Assembly: GCA_036005805.1 (NCBI GenBank)
Contig: DASYQE010000210.1
Coordinates: forward strand, 18,573-82,572
Length of the DNA stretch: 64,000 bases
Direction: 5' to 3'
Origin: DASRAU01 sp036005805
Lineage (GTDB): Bacteria; Acidobacteriota; Polarisedimenticolia; Gp22-AA2
Shown here: piece after piece, positions 16,787 to 24,618 of the stretch
Layout of the letters: each line of letters begins with the position of its first letter
How positions within the stretch are numbered: position 1 is the stretch's first letter
Position numbers and translations under genes: made by a program
Notes under the pieces: generated by a model
Told to the model about the DNA's origin: nothing
Databases searched by the model: none
The model's input: only the letters and a program-made list of their open reading frames with translations

Positions 16787-18690
16787 GCCGGCCTTTCGCG
16801 ATAGACGAACTGATCCCGCCGGTAATCGATGACGAGGCGGCGTCCGCTCCGTTCCGGGCGGAGTTCCGCCTCGACCATGCCGGACAACGCTTCGAGATCG
16901 ACCGCCCGCTCCCCGCGCCGCGCCTCGCGGATCAGCCGGATCAGCCGGCGGCGCGCGTCGGTCATCGACAGGCCGGCCGGTCGCAGGCGGATCTGCACCT
17001 CGACGTTGCACACGCGATCGACGCGACCCACCAGGTTGCGCGCTCCTTCCTCGGGCGTGAATCCCTGCGCGAGGAGCGCCTGCCGGGCCGCCGGGCGCAC
17101 TTCCAGTCGGACGCCGTGACGCTTCTGGAACCGCTCGGCCAGCCGGCCGATCTCGAGATCGAGGATCCGTCCCGCCGAGGCGCGCCCGAGCGGGCGGAAG
17201 TGGATGACCTGGAGGCGGGCCAGGAACTCGGGCGCCAGGCCGCGCCGCAGGGCGCGCGCCGCGTCGCGGCGCCGTCCCGACCCGCCCGCCGCGTATCCGA
17301 TCGGCGCCTGGCGCATCTCGATCTCGCTGTAGCCGGCGTTCGAGGTGAAGGCGAGGAGAGTCGCCGGGAACTTCAGGAGCCGCCCGCGATTGTCCATGGT
17401 CGAGCCGCGATCCATGAGGGACAGGAAGAACCGCATCAACTGCGGATGAGCCTTCTCCGCCTCGTCCACCAGCAGCACCGACAGGGGCGCCCGCCGGGCG
17501 CGATCGTGGAACTCGGCGAGCAGACCCTCCTCGTCGCTGCGGATGAAGCCGCGCGTCGCTCCCTTGAGCTCGTTGACGTCGGAGGGATAGGCGTACTGCG
17601 GCCCCTCGAGGAGCAGGGTGGGGACCTCGCACCCCCAGGCGGCTTCGAGACGCCGCGCCAGCGACTCCATGAGATGGTTCTTCCCCACCCCGGTCGGCCC
17701 CACGAGGAAATAGCTGAGCGGGCGCTGGCGATCCCGCATGCCGGCGGCGAAGACGCTCAGGTCGTCGCAGAGACGGTGGACCGCTTCGTCCTGGTCGACG
17801 ACGTCCTCGCCCAGGTCCTGCCGCAGCTTCTCGAGATCGAGCGTGCGCAGGAGCAGCGTGCGCTCGAAGCGGGCGAGGCGCATGTCCCGGTCGGTCTCCG
17901 GTCCTTCCTCCTCGGCCGCGACCGCGGGCCGGGGCTGAGGCTCAGGCGCCGGGCGGGGGCCGCCGCGTTCCGCTCCACGACCGGCGCGGGGACGGCGGGG
18001 TGCAACCGGCGCCAGAGCGGCGCCCGAGGCGACCGGAGGCTCCGTCGCGGGCGGCGGGGCGGCCCGACCGTCGCCGCCCGGAAGGGAGGGAGCGGCCTCG
18101 GACTCGCGCCACGCCTGCAGGATGCGCGCGTACAGATCGAACCGGCTGGCGCACTGCCGCAGGAACAGCACCTCCTCGTCGAGCGGAAGCTGTCCGATGC
18201 GGTTGCGCTCGAAGTGCTCGCGCAGCATGCGATCGTCGGCGAGCAGATTGAGCACCTGTCCCGCCAGGTCATAGGAGCGCGGGCCGATCTCCTGGAGCGG
18301 CAAGCCGCGATAGGTCGTCCGTCCGGCCACGCCGACGTCGTAGAGACACTTGTCGCCGCAGGAACGGAGCGCCTCCGGGACGCTCCAGACCCTCAGCGCC
18401 GCGGCGTTACGCGTCGCATCGCTGGATTGGCCTGCCGGCAGCAGCCAGGCGGCCGGACGGGGGTCCCCCGCGAGCACCCGGTCCAGGGTCCCCTGGTCGT
18501 ATTCACGCCGCAACAGCGGAGTCCTGCGGGTCAGAAGGTCGAGAAGGTGGCGGACATCGAGGTCGTCGAATGCGGCGGACCCGGCCAGACGCTCCGCGAG
18601 TTCCCTGAGCCTGGCCTCCAAGGCTCCGGGAGTCAGATCCTCGAACGAACCGCGGTGAACCGTCATAAGGATCGGGGTCCATGTCTGCAC
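16783..18690 (-). CDS. Single-ring Clp-like AAA+ ATPase with altered Walker A
   Basis: The 635-residue protein has a novel N-terminal half (1-200, with SCGDKC at 110-115), a Pro/Ala/Arg-rich linker (about 200-265), and one AAA+ module like the second ring of ClpA/ClpB. Walker A is GPTGVGKN (331-338), with Asn where Thr/Ser is normal. Walker B VLLVDE (405-410), sensor Asn 451, Arg finger 492 and sensor Arg 551 look intact. No LGF-type ClpP loop was noticed. The GTG start at 18690 fits a promoter nine bases upstream; ATG 18666 is the alternative. Confidence 0.75.
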   Translation of the reverse strand: MQTWTPILMTVHRGSFEDLTPGALEARLRELAERLAGSAAFDDLDVRHLLDLLTRRTPLLRREYDQGTLDRVLAGDPRPAAWLLPAGQSSDATRNAAALRVWSVPEALRSCGDKCLYDVGVAGRTTYRGLPLQEIGPRSYDLAGQVLNLLADDRMLREHFERNRIGQLPLDEEVLFLRQCASRFDLYARILQAWRESEAAPSLPGGDGRAAPPPATEPPVASGAALAPVAPRRPRAGRGAERGGPRPAPEPQPRPAVAAEEEGPETDRDMRLARFERTLLLRTLDLEKLRQDLGEDVVDQDEAVHRLCDDLSVFAAGMRDRQRPLSYFLVGPTGVGKNHLMESLARRLEAAWGCEVPTLLLEGPQYAYPSDVNELKGATRGFIRSDEEGLLAEFHDRARRAPLSVLLVDEAEKAHPQLMRFFLSLMDRGSTMDNRGRLLKFPATLLAFTSNAGYSEIEMRQAPIGYAAGGSGRRRDAARALRRGLAPEFLARLQVIHFRPLGRASAGRILDLEIGRLAERFQKRHGVRLEVRPAARQALLAQGFTPEEGARNLVGRVDRVCNVEVQIRLRPAGLSMTDARRRLIRLIREARRGERAVDLEALSGMVEAELRPERSGRRLVIDYRRDQFVYRERPA

Positions 18691-18699
18691 CCCGCCGAA

Positions 18700-18727
18700 A
18701 TCATAGGTCCCCCGTGGGGTCCCGCAA
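18700..18727 (-). promoter_or_regulatory. Promoter of the Clp-like ATPase gene
   Basis: The minus strand has TTGCGG, 16 bases, then TATGAT, ending nine bases before the GTG at 18690. It is back-to-back with the groES promoter, only 17 bases away, so HrcA binding or groES transcription could influence it. Confidence 0.65.
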
Positions 18728-18744
18728 GTCCAGCCAGGCCTGAC

Positions 18745-18773
18745 TTGACAGTCAGAATTGTCGTCGGTACTAT
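18745..18773 (+). promoter_or_regulatory. groESL promoter
   Basis: TTGACA and TACTAT are exactly 17 bases apart. The last base of the -10 box is the first base of the CIRCE operator, so bound HrcA would block RNA polymerase. Confidence 0.9.
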
Positions 18774-18799
18774 TGGCACTCGTCGGGAGAGAGTGCTAA
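18773..18799. promoter_or_regulatory. CIRCE operator (HrcA binding site)
   Basis: TTGGCACTC-N9-GAGTGCTAA is a near-perfect CIRCE inverted repeat; only the third base of the left arm departs from the consensus TTAGCACTC. HrcA represses groESL through this site in many bacteria. No hrcA gene lies in this window. Confidence 0.95.
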
Positions 18800-18853
18800 C
18801 AGCGCCTGCCCGACACCCCAAGAACCTTGAAAAGAAAGGAGGAGGTCATTCCG

Positions 18854-19141
18854 ATGAAGGTGAAGCCACTCAACGACCGCGTTCTGGTCCGCCGCATGGA
18901 AGCCGAAGAGAAGATGAAGGGCGGCATCATCATCCCCGACACCGCGAAAGAGAAGCCGCTGGAGGGGAAGGTCGTCTCCGTGGGCGCCGGGCGCCTGGAC
19001 GAGAACGGCAAGCGTATTCCGATGGAAGTGAAGGCGGGCGACCGGGTCCTGGTCGGGAAGTACTCCGGGACCGAGGTCAAGATCGACGACATCGAGCACG
19101 TCATCCTGCGCGAGGACGAGATCCTCGGCATCGTCAGCTAA
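18854..19141 (+). CDS. groES: Co-chaperonin GroES
   Basis: The 95-residue protein caps the GroEL ring. It has the conserved MKVKPLNDRVLVRR start, the mobile loop EEKMKGGIIIPDTAKEKP, and VLVGKYSGTEVKIDD. The ATG at 18854 follows a strong AAAGGAGGAGG site; the in-frame ATG at 18827 lies in the leader. It is transcribed with groEL under CIRCE control. Confidence 0.98.
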   Translation: MKVKPLNDRVLVRRMEAEEKMKGGIIIPDTAKEKPLEGKVVSVGAGRLDENGKRIPMEVKAGDRVLVGKYSGTEVKIDDIEHVILREDEILGIVS

Positions 19142-19157
19142 GGGAGGCGAACGGAAC

Positions 19158-20789
19158 ATGGCTGCAAAGGAAATCATTTACTCGGACGAGTGCCGGCAGG
19201 CGATCCTCCGCGGCGTCAACAAGCTGGCCGACGCCGTGAAGGTCACGCTCGGCCCGCGCGGTCGCAACGTCGTCCTCGAGAAGAAGTTCGGCTCCCCGAC
19301 CAGCACCAAGGACGGGGTCACGGTCGCGAAGGAGATCGAGCTCGAGGATCCGCGCGAGAACATGGGCGCCCAGCTGGTGCGCGAGGTCGCGAGCAAGACC
19401 TCGGACGTCGCCGGCGACGGGACCACCACCGCGACCGTGCTCGCCCAGGCGATCTACCGCGAGGGCGTCAAGGCGGTCACCGCCGGCGCCAACCCGATGG
19501 ACCTCAAGCGCGGCATCGACCGGGCGGTCGAGAAGGCGGTCGAGGAGATCAAGAAGCTGTCCCGCACGGTCGGCGGCAAGGCGATCGCGCAGGTCGGCAC
19601 CATCTCCGCGAACAACGACGACACCATCGGCGAGATCATCGCGCAGGCGATGGAGAAGGTCGGCAAGGACGGTGTCATCACGGTCGAAGAGGCGCGCGGC
19701 ATGGAGACCTCCCTCGAGATCGTCGAGGGGATGCAGTTCGACCGCGGCTACCTCAGCCCGTACTTCGTGACCGACGCCGAGCGGATGGAGTGCGTGCTGG
19801 AGAGCGCCTACATCCTGATCCACGAGAAGAAGATCAGCAACATGCGCGAGCTGCTGCCGCTCCTGGAGCAGGTCGCCAAGGGCGGTCGCCCGCTCGTCAT
19901 CATCGCCGAGGACGTCGAGGGTGAGGCGCTGGCGACGCTGGTCGTCAACAAGCTGCGCGGCACCCTGCAGGTGTGCGCGGTCAAGGCGCCGGGCTTCGGG
20001 GATCGCCGCAAGGCGATGCTCGAGGACATCGCCATCCTGACCGGCGGCAAGTGCATCACCGAGGATCTCGGGATCAAGCTGGAGAACATCAAGATCGACG
20101 ACCTCGGGCAGGCCAAGAAGATCACCGCCGACAAGGACAACACCACCCTCGTCGAGGGCAAGGGCAAGCGCTCCGACGTCGAGGGGCGTGTCAAGCAGAT
20201 CCGGGCGCAGATCGAGGAGACCACCTCGGACTACGACCGCGAGAAGCTGCAGGAGAGGCTCGCCAAGCTCGTGGGCGGCGTCGCGATCATCAAGGTCGGC
20301 GCGGCCACCGAGACCGAGATGAAGGAGAAGAAGGCCCGCGTCGAAGATGCCATGCACGCCACCAAGGCGGCCGTCGAAGAGGGGATCGTCCCCGGCGGGG
20401 GCGTCGCCCTGCTGCGGGCGATCCCGGCGATCGACAAGCTGAAGGAGAAGGCGGAGGACATCCAGACCGGCATCAACATCGTGCGCCGGGCCCTGGAGGA
20501 GCCGCTCCGTCAGATCTCCGGCAACGCCGGGTTCGAGGGCTCCATCATCGTCAACCAGGCGAAGGAAGAGGAGAAGGTGTCGCGCGGCTTCGACGCCTAC
20601 AGCGGCAAGTGGGTGGACATGTTCGAGGCCGGCATCATCGACCCGACCAAGGTCACCCGCACCGCCCTGCAGAACGCCGCCAGCATCGCCGGTCTGATGC
20701 TCACGACCGAGGCGCTGGTGCACGAGCTGCCGGAGAAGGAGAAAGCGGCCCCGGCCGGGCCGCGCGGCATGGGCGGCGACATGTACTGA
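19158..20789 (+). CDS. groEL: Chaperonin GroEL
   Basis: This 543-residue chaperonin forms the double-ring folding chamber. It carries VTLGPRGRNVVLEKKFGSP, the ATP-binding GDGTTTATVLA and the VPGGGVALLRA block. The C-terminus ends GPRGMGGDMY, with a short Gly/Met tail rather than a long GGM repeat. A ribosome site GGGAGG precedes the ATG. A strong terminator follows about 45 bases downstream. Confidence 0.98.
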   Translation: MAAKEIIYSDECRQAILRGVNKLADAVKVTLGPRGRNVVLEKKFGSPTSTKDGVTVAKEIELEDPRENMGAQLVREVASKTSDVAGDGTTTATVLAQAIYREGVKAVTAGANPMDLKRGIDRAVEKAVEEIKKLSRTVGGKAIAQVGTISANNDDTIGEIIAQAMEKVGKDGVITVEEARGMETSLEIVEGMQFDRGYLSPYFVTDAERMECVLESAYILIHEKKISNMRELLPLLEQVAKGGRPLVIIAEDVEGEALATLVVNKLRGTLQVCAVKAPGFGDRRKAMLEDIAILTGGKCITEDLGIKLENIKIDDLGQAKKITADKDNTTLVEGKGKRSDVEGRVKQIRAQIEETTSDYDREKLQERLAKLVGGVAIIKVGAATETEMKEKKARVEDAMHATKAAVEEGIVPGGGVALLRAIPAIDKLKEKAEDIQTGINIVRRALEEPLRQISGNAGFEGSIIVNQAKEEEKVSRGFDAYSGKWVDMFEAGIIDPTKVTRTALQNAASIAGLMLTTEALVHELPEKEKAAPAGPRGMGGDMY

Positions 20790-20835
20790 GGCCTCCCCGG
20801 CCGGCCATTCTCGGCCGACCACCGGTTCCAACCGA

Positions 20836-20871
20836 CCGCCCCGTGGCGCGCGCCGCGGGGCGGTTTTTTTT
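20836..20871 (+). terminator. groESL intrinsic terminator
   Basis: An 8-bp stem (CCGCCCCG with CGGGGCGG, extended by an A-T pair) with a GC-rich loop that can itself pair is followed by eight T residues (20864-20871). Confidence 0.95.
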
Positions 20872-20902
20872 GGCCCGGGGCGCGGACTCTTCGCGATCCG
20901 GG

Positions 20903-20911
20903 TGTTAAAAT
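20903..20911 (+). promoter_or_regulatory. Extended -10 box of the first DUF4382 gene
   Basis: TGTTAAAAT fits an extended -10 without a clear -35. Transcription would begin about 35 bases before the ATG at 20952, leaving room for the GAGGAGG ribosome site. Confidence 0.45.
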
Positions 20912-20951
20912 GAGGACTCATTCCGGGGGTTGATTTCGAGGAGGTGGCCTC

Positions 20952-21521
20952 ATGAGCGTGGCTTCGGCCGTCCGTCCCGTCCTGCTCGCAGGTTGTCTGG
21001 CGCTGGCGCTCGCCTGCAGTTCCGGCTCCGCCTCGGTCCATGCCGGCACCGGCACCATCCAGGTTCACATCACCGACGCGCCCATCGACCTGTCCACGGT
21101 GGAGAAGGTGGAGGTGACGATCACCGACGTCATCGTCTACCCGGGCGACGACGATTCCGGCATGCCCTCGGTCGACCCGGCAGGTCCGATCGTGCTGCTC
21201 ACTCATCCGGAGACCTTCGACCTGCTCACGCTGACCGGAGGCGCCACCGATCTGCTCGCTTCGGGAGAAGTGCCCGCGGGCGACTACTCGCGCATCCGTC
21301 TGGAAGTCTCCGACGCCACGCTGACCTACAAGGACGGCACCACCGTGCCCCTCAAGATCGACTCCGGCAAGGTGGACGTGCCGATCCGCTTCCACGTCGC
21401 GCAGGACACCGTGAATCCCCTGACTCTGGATTTCGACGCCGGCGCCTCCGTGCAGGTCAACGAGACCGCCACCGACACGCTCATCCTCAGACCCGTGGTC
21501 ACCCCGCTGCCGCATCCCTGA
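20952..21521 (+). CDS. DUF4382 lipoprotein (first of a tandem pair)
   Basis: The 189-residue protein has a signal peptide ending in a lipobox (LALAC, Cys about 22) and a single DUF4382 domain beginning GTIQVHITDAPIDLSTVEKVEVTITDV. The domain is a beta-sandwich of unknown function common in secreted proteins of Acidobacteriota, Bacteroidota and others. A GAGGAGG ribosome site precedes the ATG. A diverged paralogue follows at 21619. Confidence 0.8.
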   Translation: MSVASAVRPVLLAGCLALALACSSGSASVHAGTGTIQVHITDAPIDLSTVEKVEVTITDVIVYPGDDDSGMPSVDPAGPIVLLTHPETFDLLTLTGGATDLLASGEVPAGDYSRIRLEVSDATLTYKDGTTVPLKIDSGKVDVPIRFHVAQDTVNPLTLDFDAGASVQVNETATDTLILRPVVTPLPHP

Positions 21522-21566
21522 GATCCCGCAGAACGGCGTCGGGGGCCGGACCTTTTGCTTCCGCGG

Positions 21567-21575
21567 TGCTACAGT
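21567..21575 (+). promoter_or_regulatory. Extended -10 box of the second DUF4382 gene
   Basis: TGCTACAGT lies about 43 bases before the ATG at 21619, and a GAAGGAG ribosome site follows it. This suggests the second lipoprotein gene has its own promoter despite the short gap. Confidence 0.45.
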
Positions 21576-21618
21576 GCTTTTTGTCCGCCGGGGTGGTGGG
21601 ACGTGAAGGAGTGTTCGC

Positions 21619-22206
21619 ATGCTCCCGTCTCGCTCCGTCGGTCGGCTCCTTCCCGGCCTTCTCGCCATTGTGCCGCTCGCCTGCGGGCTTCACGGCGAAA
21701 CGCAGAACGCTCCGACCACGGGAGGTGCACCCCCCGGAGTCGCCCAGGGTGCCGTGCAGGTGATGCTGAGCGGCACCGGCTTCGGGGGAGATGAGCTGGA
21801 GAACGTGGCCGCGCTCAACGTCACCGTCGCGGCGGTCACCGCCTTCCCCGACGAGGGGTCTGCGATACCCGGGGTGAGCGCACTCGGTCCCACCCCGCTG
21901 ATCGGCGGACCCGTGACTTTCGATTTGTTCGCGCTGCAGGGGAACACGATGACGCTGGCCTCGGCGCCCGTGGCGGCCGCCGATTACAACCGCGTCGAGC
22001 TGCAGTTCACCGGCGCCAGCGTCACCCTCCGGGACGGCGGGACCAACAACCTCGACATCGAGTCGGGGACGGTGGACGTGCCGCTCAACGTCACGGTGAG
22101 TCCCGGAGAGACCGCCCCGGTCAGCCTGTCGATCAATGTGAGGGACTCGGTCCGCCTGAACCGGAACGACCAGGGCACCTTCCGGCCCATCGTGCGCCTG
22201 CAGTGA
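21619..22206 (+). CDS. DUF4382-like lipoprotein (second of a tandem pair)
   Basis: The 195-residue protein has a lipobox (VPLAC, Cys about 22) and shares layout with the preceding DUF4382 protein: an opening QVMLSG strand, an internal TFDLFALQG segment, an AADYNRVELQF segment and a final LRDGGTN...IESGTVDVPLNV block. It has diverged strongly, so family assignment rests on this pattern. It probably arose by tandem duplication. Function is unknown; it should be anchored in the cell envelope. Confidence 0.7.
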   Translation: MLPSRSVGRLLPGLLAIVPLACGLHGETQNAPTTGGAPPGVAQGAVQVMLSGTGFGGDELENVAALNVTVAAVTAFPDEGSAIPGVSALGPTPLIGGPVTFDLFALQGNTMTLASAPVAAADYNRVELQFTGASVTLRDGGTNNLDIESGTVDVPLNVTVSPGETAPVSLSINVRDSVRLNRNDQGTFRPIVRLQ

Positions 22207-22236
22207 CGCCCACAGGCCGGTCCCCCAGGGAGGACG

Positions 22237-23007
22237 CTAGAAGCTCTGCTGCCCCAGCGCGAAGCCGTTGAAGGTCTGCGACACCGCCACGTCACCCGGC
22301 AGGTCGACCTTGAACCGGCTCTCCGCCACGTCGACGTTGGACTGCATCCCCTCGAAGGTGAGCAGCGTCGTGTCGCCGTCGGATTCGACATACTGCAGCT
22401 GCCGCGGGAGGAAGGTGATGTCGTCCACCCAGATCTTCATCTCCGAGACGCGATCGCGAACCGTCCGCTTGCGCGGCGTCAGCTGGAGCAGGTGCGTGCC
22501 CTTCACGTCGCTCTGCGGCGCCAGGCTGAAATCGTAGTACTGGGCCAGGTCGCCGATCTTCTGCCCCACGCCGAGGAAGCGGAACAGCCGCTTGCCGACG
22601 AACTTCTTGATCGGCACCTCCTCGGCGCGCTTGAGGGCCGGGTAATACGCGGTGTAGAGGTCCTCGGTGATGACGAAGACCTTGTGCTCCGGCTCGTTGT
22701 ACTCCCAGCGCACCCGGTTCGGACGGGCGTAGAAGAACTCTCCCTTCGAGATCACCGGCTTGGCCAGGAGGTTCAGCTCCTTGCGCTCGGTGAAGGTGGC
22801 GACGAGCGTCGAAGCCTCCTGCTGCCGCTTGTCCCACTGCTCCAGGATGCGCGCCAGCATCGGATCCTTGACGGCGGCCGGCGGCGACCCGGGGTCGGCG
22901 TCCCCGCCGGCTTGGGGCGGGGCGGCGCTCGGGGGCACGGCCGCGGCGCTCAGGAACAGCAGGACGGCGGCCATCGCCATCCGGAGCTTCTTCAGGGGCA
23001 CGCGCAT
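22237..23007 (-). CDS. LolA-like outer-membrane lipoprotein carrier
   Basis: The 256-residue protein has a signal peptide (hydrophobic core about 9-26) and a LolA/LolB-fold body: FTERKELNLLAKPVISKGEFFYARPNRVRWEY and a C-terminal LTFEGMQSNVDVAESRFKVDLP strand pair. LolA shuttles lipoproteins across the periplasm; LolA-like relatives of this shape also occur with other lipid-linked systems. The ATG at 23007 has a GAGGAGAG site. It stands alone in this region under a good promoter. Confidence 0.82.
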   Translation of the reverse strand: MRVPLKKLRMAMAAVLLFLSAAAVPPSAAPPQAGGDADPGSPPAAVKDPMLARILEQWDKRQQEASTLVATFTERKELNLLAKPVISKGEFFYARPNRVRWEYNEPEHKVFVITEDLYTAYYPALKRAEEVPIKKFVGKRLFRFLGVGQKIGDLAQYYDFSLAPQSDVKGTHLLQLTPRKRTVRDRVSEMKIWVDDITFLPRQLQYVESDGDTTLLTFEGMQSNVDVAESRFKVDLPGDVAVSQTFNGFALGQQSF

Positions 23008-23034
23008 CGGCAGGTTCTCTCCTCGGGGCCGGTG

Positions 23035-23063
23035 AATCTAACAGACGCGGATCGGACGGTCAA
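23035..23063 (-). promoter_or_regulatory. Promoter of the LolA-like gene
   Basis: On the minus strand TTGACC and TAGATT are 17 bases apart, about 27 bases before the ATG at 23007. Confidence 0.75.
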
Positions 23064-23103
23064 GGATTCGGGAACCGGGTCCGGGCGTCCGGTGGCGCCC
23101 CGT

Positions 23104-23133
23104 TTGACAGGGGCGCTCGGCTGCCTCGATGAT
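23104..23133 (+). promoter_or_regulatory. Possible promoter of the thioredoxin-permease operon
   Basis: A perfect TTGACA is followed after 18 bases by GATGAT, a weak -10, ending ten bases before the ATG at 23144. It would exclude the upstream ATG at 23129 as the start. Confidence 0.45.
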
Positions 23134-23143
23134 GAACGCTGCC

Positions 23144-23704
23144 ATGCGCCTCGTCAAACGATTCGGTGATGTTGCGGAAGGGCGGCCCTTCGTCCGTCCC
23201 CGGGTGTTCTTCGCGCCGATCCTTTTGCTCCTGGCTCTGCCGGCGTCGTCCGCCTCCGAGGCCGCCGGCACGACCGGGGAGGTCCTGCTCGGCCGCACTG
23301 GCGCCGCCGAGGTCCTCGCCATCTCGCCCGAATGGCGGCGCGGTTACGACGAGTACCAGCCGGCCCCGGAGGACGTCGCCGTGGTGAGGCAGGCGCCCGC
23401 GGGTTCTCTCGTCATGGTGTACTTCGGATCCTGGTGCAGCGACAGCCGCCTCGGCGTGCCGCAATTCCTGAAAATCGTCGACGCGGCGCAGGCACCGAAC
23501 CTGAAGGTGCGCTACCTGGCGGTGGACCGATCCAAGAAGGAGCCGGCCGGCCCCCTCGAGGGGGTCGGGCTGGAGCTCGTCCCGACGTTCGTCCTGTCGG
23601 TCCACGGGAAAGAGATCGGACGCATCGTCGAAACGCCGGCGACCACGATCGAGCACGACCTGGCCCTGCTGCTCCGGAAAGCGACCTCCAGCCCGGCCTC
23701 TTGA
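23144..23704 (+). CDS. Membrane-anchored thioredoxin-like protein with CxxS active site
   Basis: The 186-residue protein has an N-terminal hydrophobic segment (about 21-38), then a thioredoxin-like fold with YFGSWCSDS where the second active-site Cys is replaced by Ser, and a cis-Pro region LVPTFVLS. CxxS thioredoxins usually act in isomerase-like or sensing roles rather than full disulfide reduction. It should face the periplasm. Its stop overlaps the permease start as TTGA. ATG 23129 is an alternative start. Confidence 0.75.
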   Translation: MRLVKRFGDVAEGRPFVRPRVFFAPILLLLALPASSASEAAGTTGEVLLGRTGAAEVLAISPEWRRGYDEYQPAPEDVAVVRQAPAGSLVMVYFGSWCSDSRLGVPQFLKIVDAAQAPNLKVRYLAVDRSKKEPAGPLEGVGLELVPTFVLSVHGKEIGRIVETPATTIEHDLALLLRKATSSPAS

Positions 23705-24618
23705 TCGGCTATCTCCTGCGTCGCGCCCTGCTTGCGCTGCCGCTCGCCCTCGGCGCCGCCACGGTCGTCTTCCTGTTCCTGCATCTCGTTCCCGGCGACC
23801 CGGTGCAGGCGATGCTCGGACCGGCGGCGCGCGACAGCGATCTGGCGGCGCTGCGGACCCGCCTCGGGCTGGACCGCCCGCTCGGCCTGCAGTACGTCGA
23901 TTACCTGCGCGGCATCGCCCACGGGGACCTGGGAACCTCGCTGCACTACGGCGATCCGGTCGGCGGCCTTCTGGCCGAGCGCCTGCCCCTGACCGCGGCG
24001 CTCGCCGGAGTCACCGTCCTGTTCGCGCTCCTGCTCAGCCTGCCGGCGGGGATCGCGGCCGGGCTTCGTCCCGGAAGCGGGCTCGATCGCCTGCTCGGCG
24101 CCGCGTCCTCGACCGCCATGGCCCTTCCCAGCTTCTGGCTGGGACCGACGCTGCTCCTGGTGTTCGCCGTCGGCCTGCGCTGGCTGCCGGTGTCCGGGGC
24201 GGACGTCCCCGAGTCGGTGCTCCTGCCCGCGATCACGCTCGCGCTGCCGATGGCGGCGCTGCTGTCGCGGCTGCTGGCGGTGGCGCTCCGGCAGGAGATC
24301 GGCCGGCCCTACGTCTCCTCGGCCCGGGCCCGCGGACGCGGGCGCGATGCGGCCGCGCTCGCGCACGCGCTGCGCAATGCGTCCGGGCCGATGCTCACGG
24401 CGCTCGGACTGCAGCTCGGGTCGCTGCTCACGGGCGCCGTGATCACCGAGACGATTTTCGCCTGGCCGGGGATCGGCCGTCTCCTGGTGCGGGGCATCTC
24501 CTATCGGGACTACCCGCTCGTGCAGGGGTGCATCCTCCTGTTCGCGGCCCTGTACCTCCTGGCCAACCTGGCGTGCGACCTGGGGCGGGCGGCGCTCGAC
24601 CCGAGGCTGGCCGCCTGA
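23701..24618 (+). CDS. ABC transporter permease, DppB/OppB type
   Basis: The 305-residue inner-membrane permease begins LIGYLLRRALLALPLALGA and has FLHLVPGDPVQAMLG, the hallmark of the peptide/nickel DppB family, plus the EAA-like loop around ARARGRGRDAAALAHALRNA. The start must be the TTG at 23701, overlapping the thioredoxin-like stop, since homology begins with that codon. Peptide-type importers need an ATPase and a binding protein, neither of which is here. Confidence 0.88.
   Translation: MIGYLLRRALLALPLALGAATVVFLFLHLVPGDPVQAMLGPAARDSDLAALRTRLGLDRPLGLQYVDYLRGIAHGDLGTSLHYGDPVGGLLAERLPLTAALAGVTVLFALLLSLPAGIAAGLRPGSGLDRLLGAASSTAMALPSFWLGPTLLLVFAVGLRWLPVSGADVPESVLLPAITLALPMAALLSRLLAVALRQEIGRPYVSSARARGRGRDAAALAHALRNASGPMLTALGLQLGSLLTGAVITETIFAWPGIGRLLVRGISYRDYPLVQGCILLFAALYLLANLACDLGRAALDPRLAA

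Noticed and set aside
19134..21668. Very long open frame (844 codons) antisense to groEL
   Set aside because: High GC and the fixed codon pattern of groEL leave the antisense frame open. It has no family match and crosses the terminator and the next promoter.
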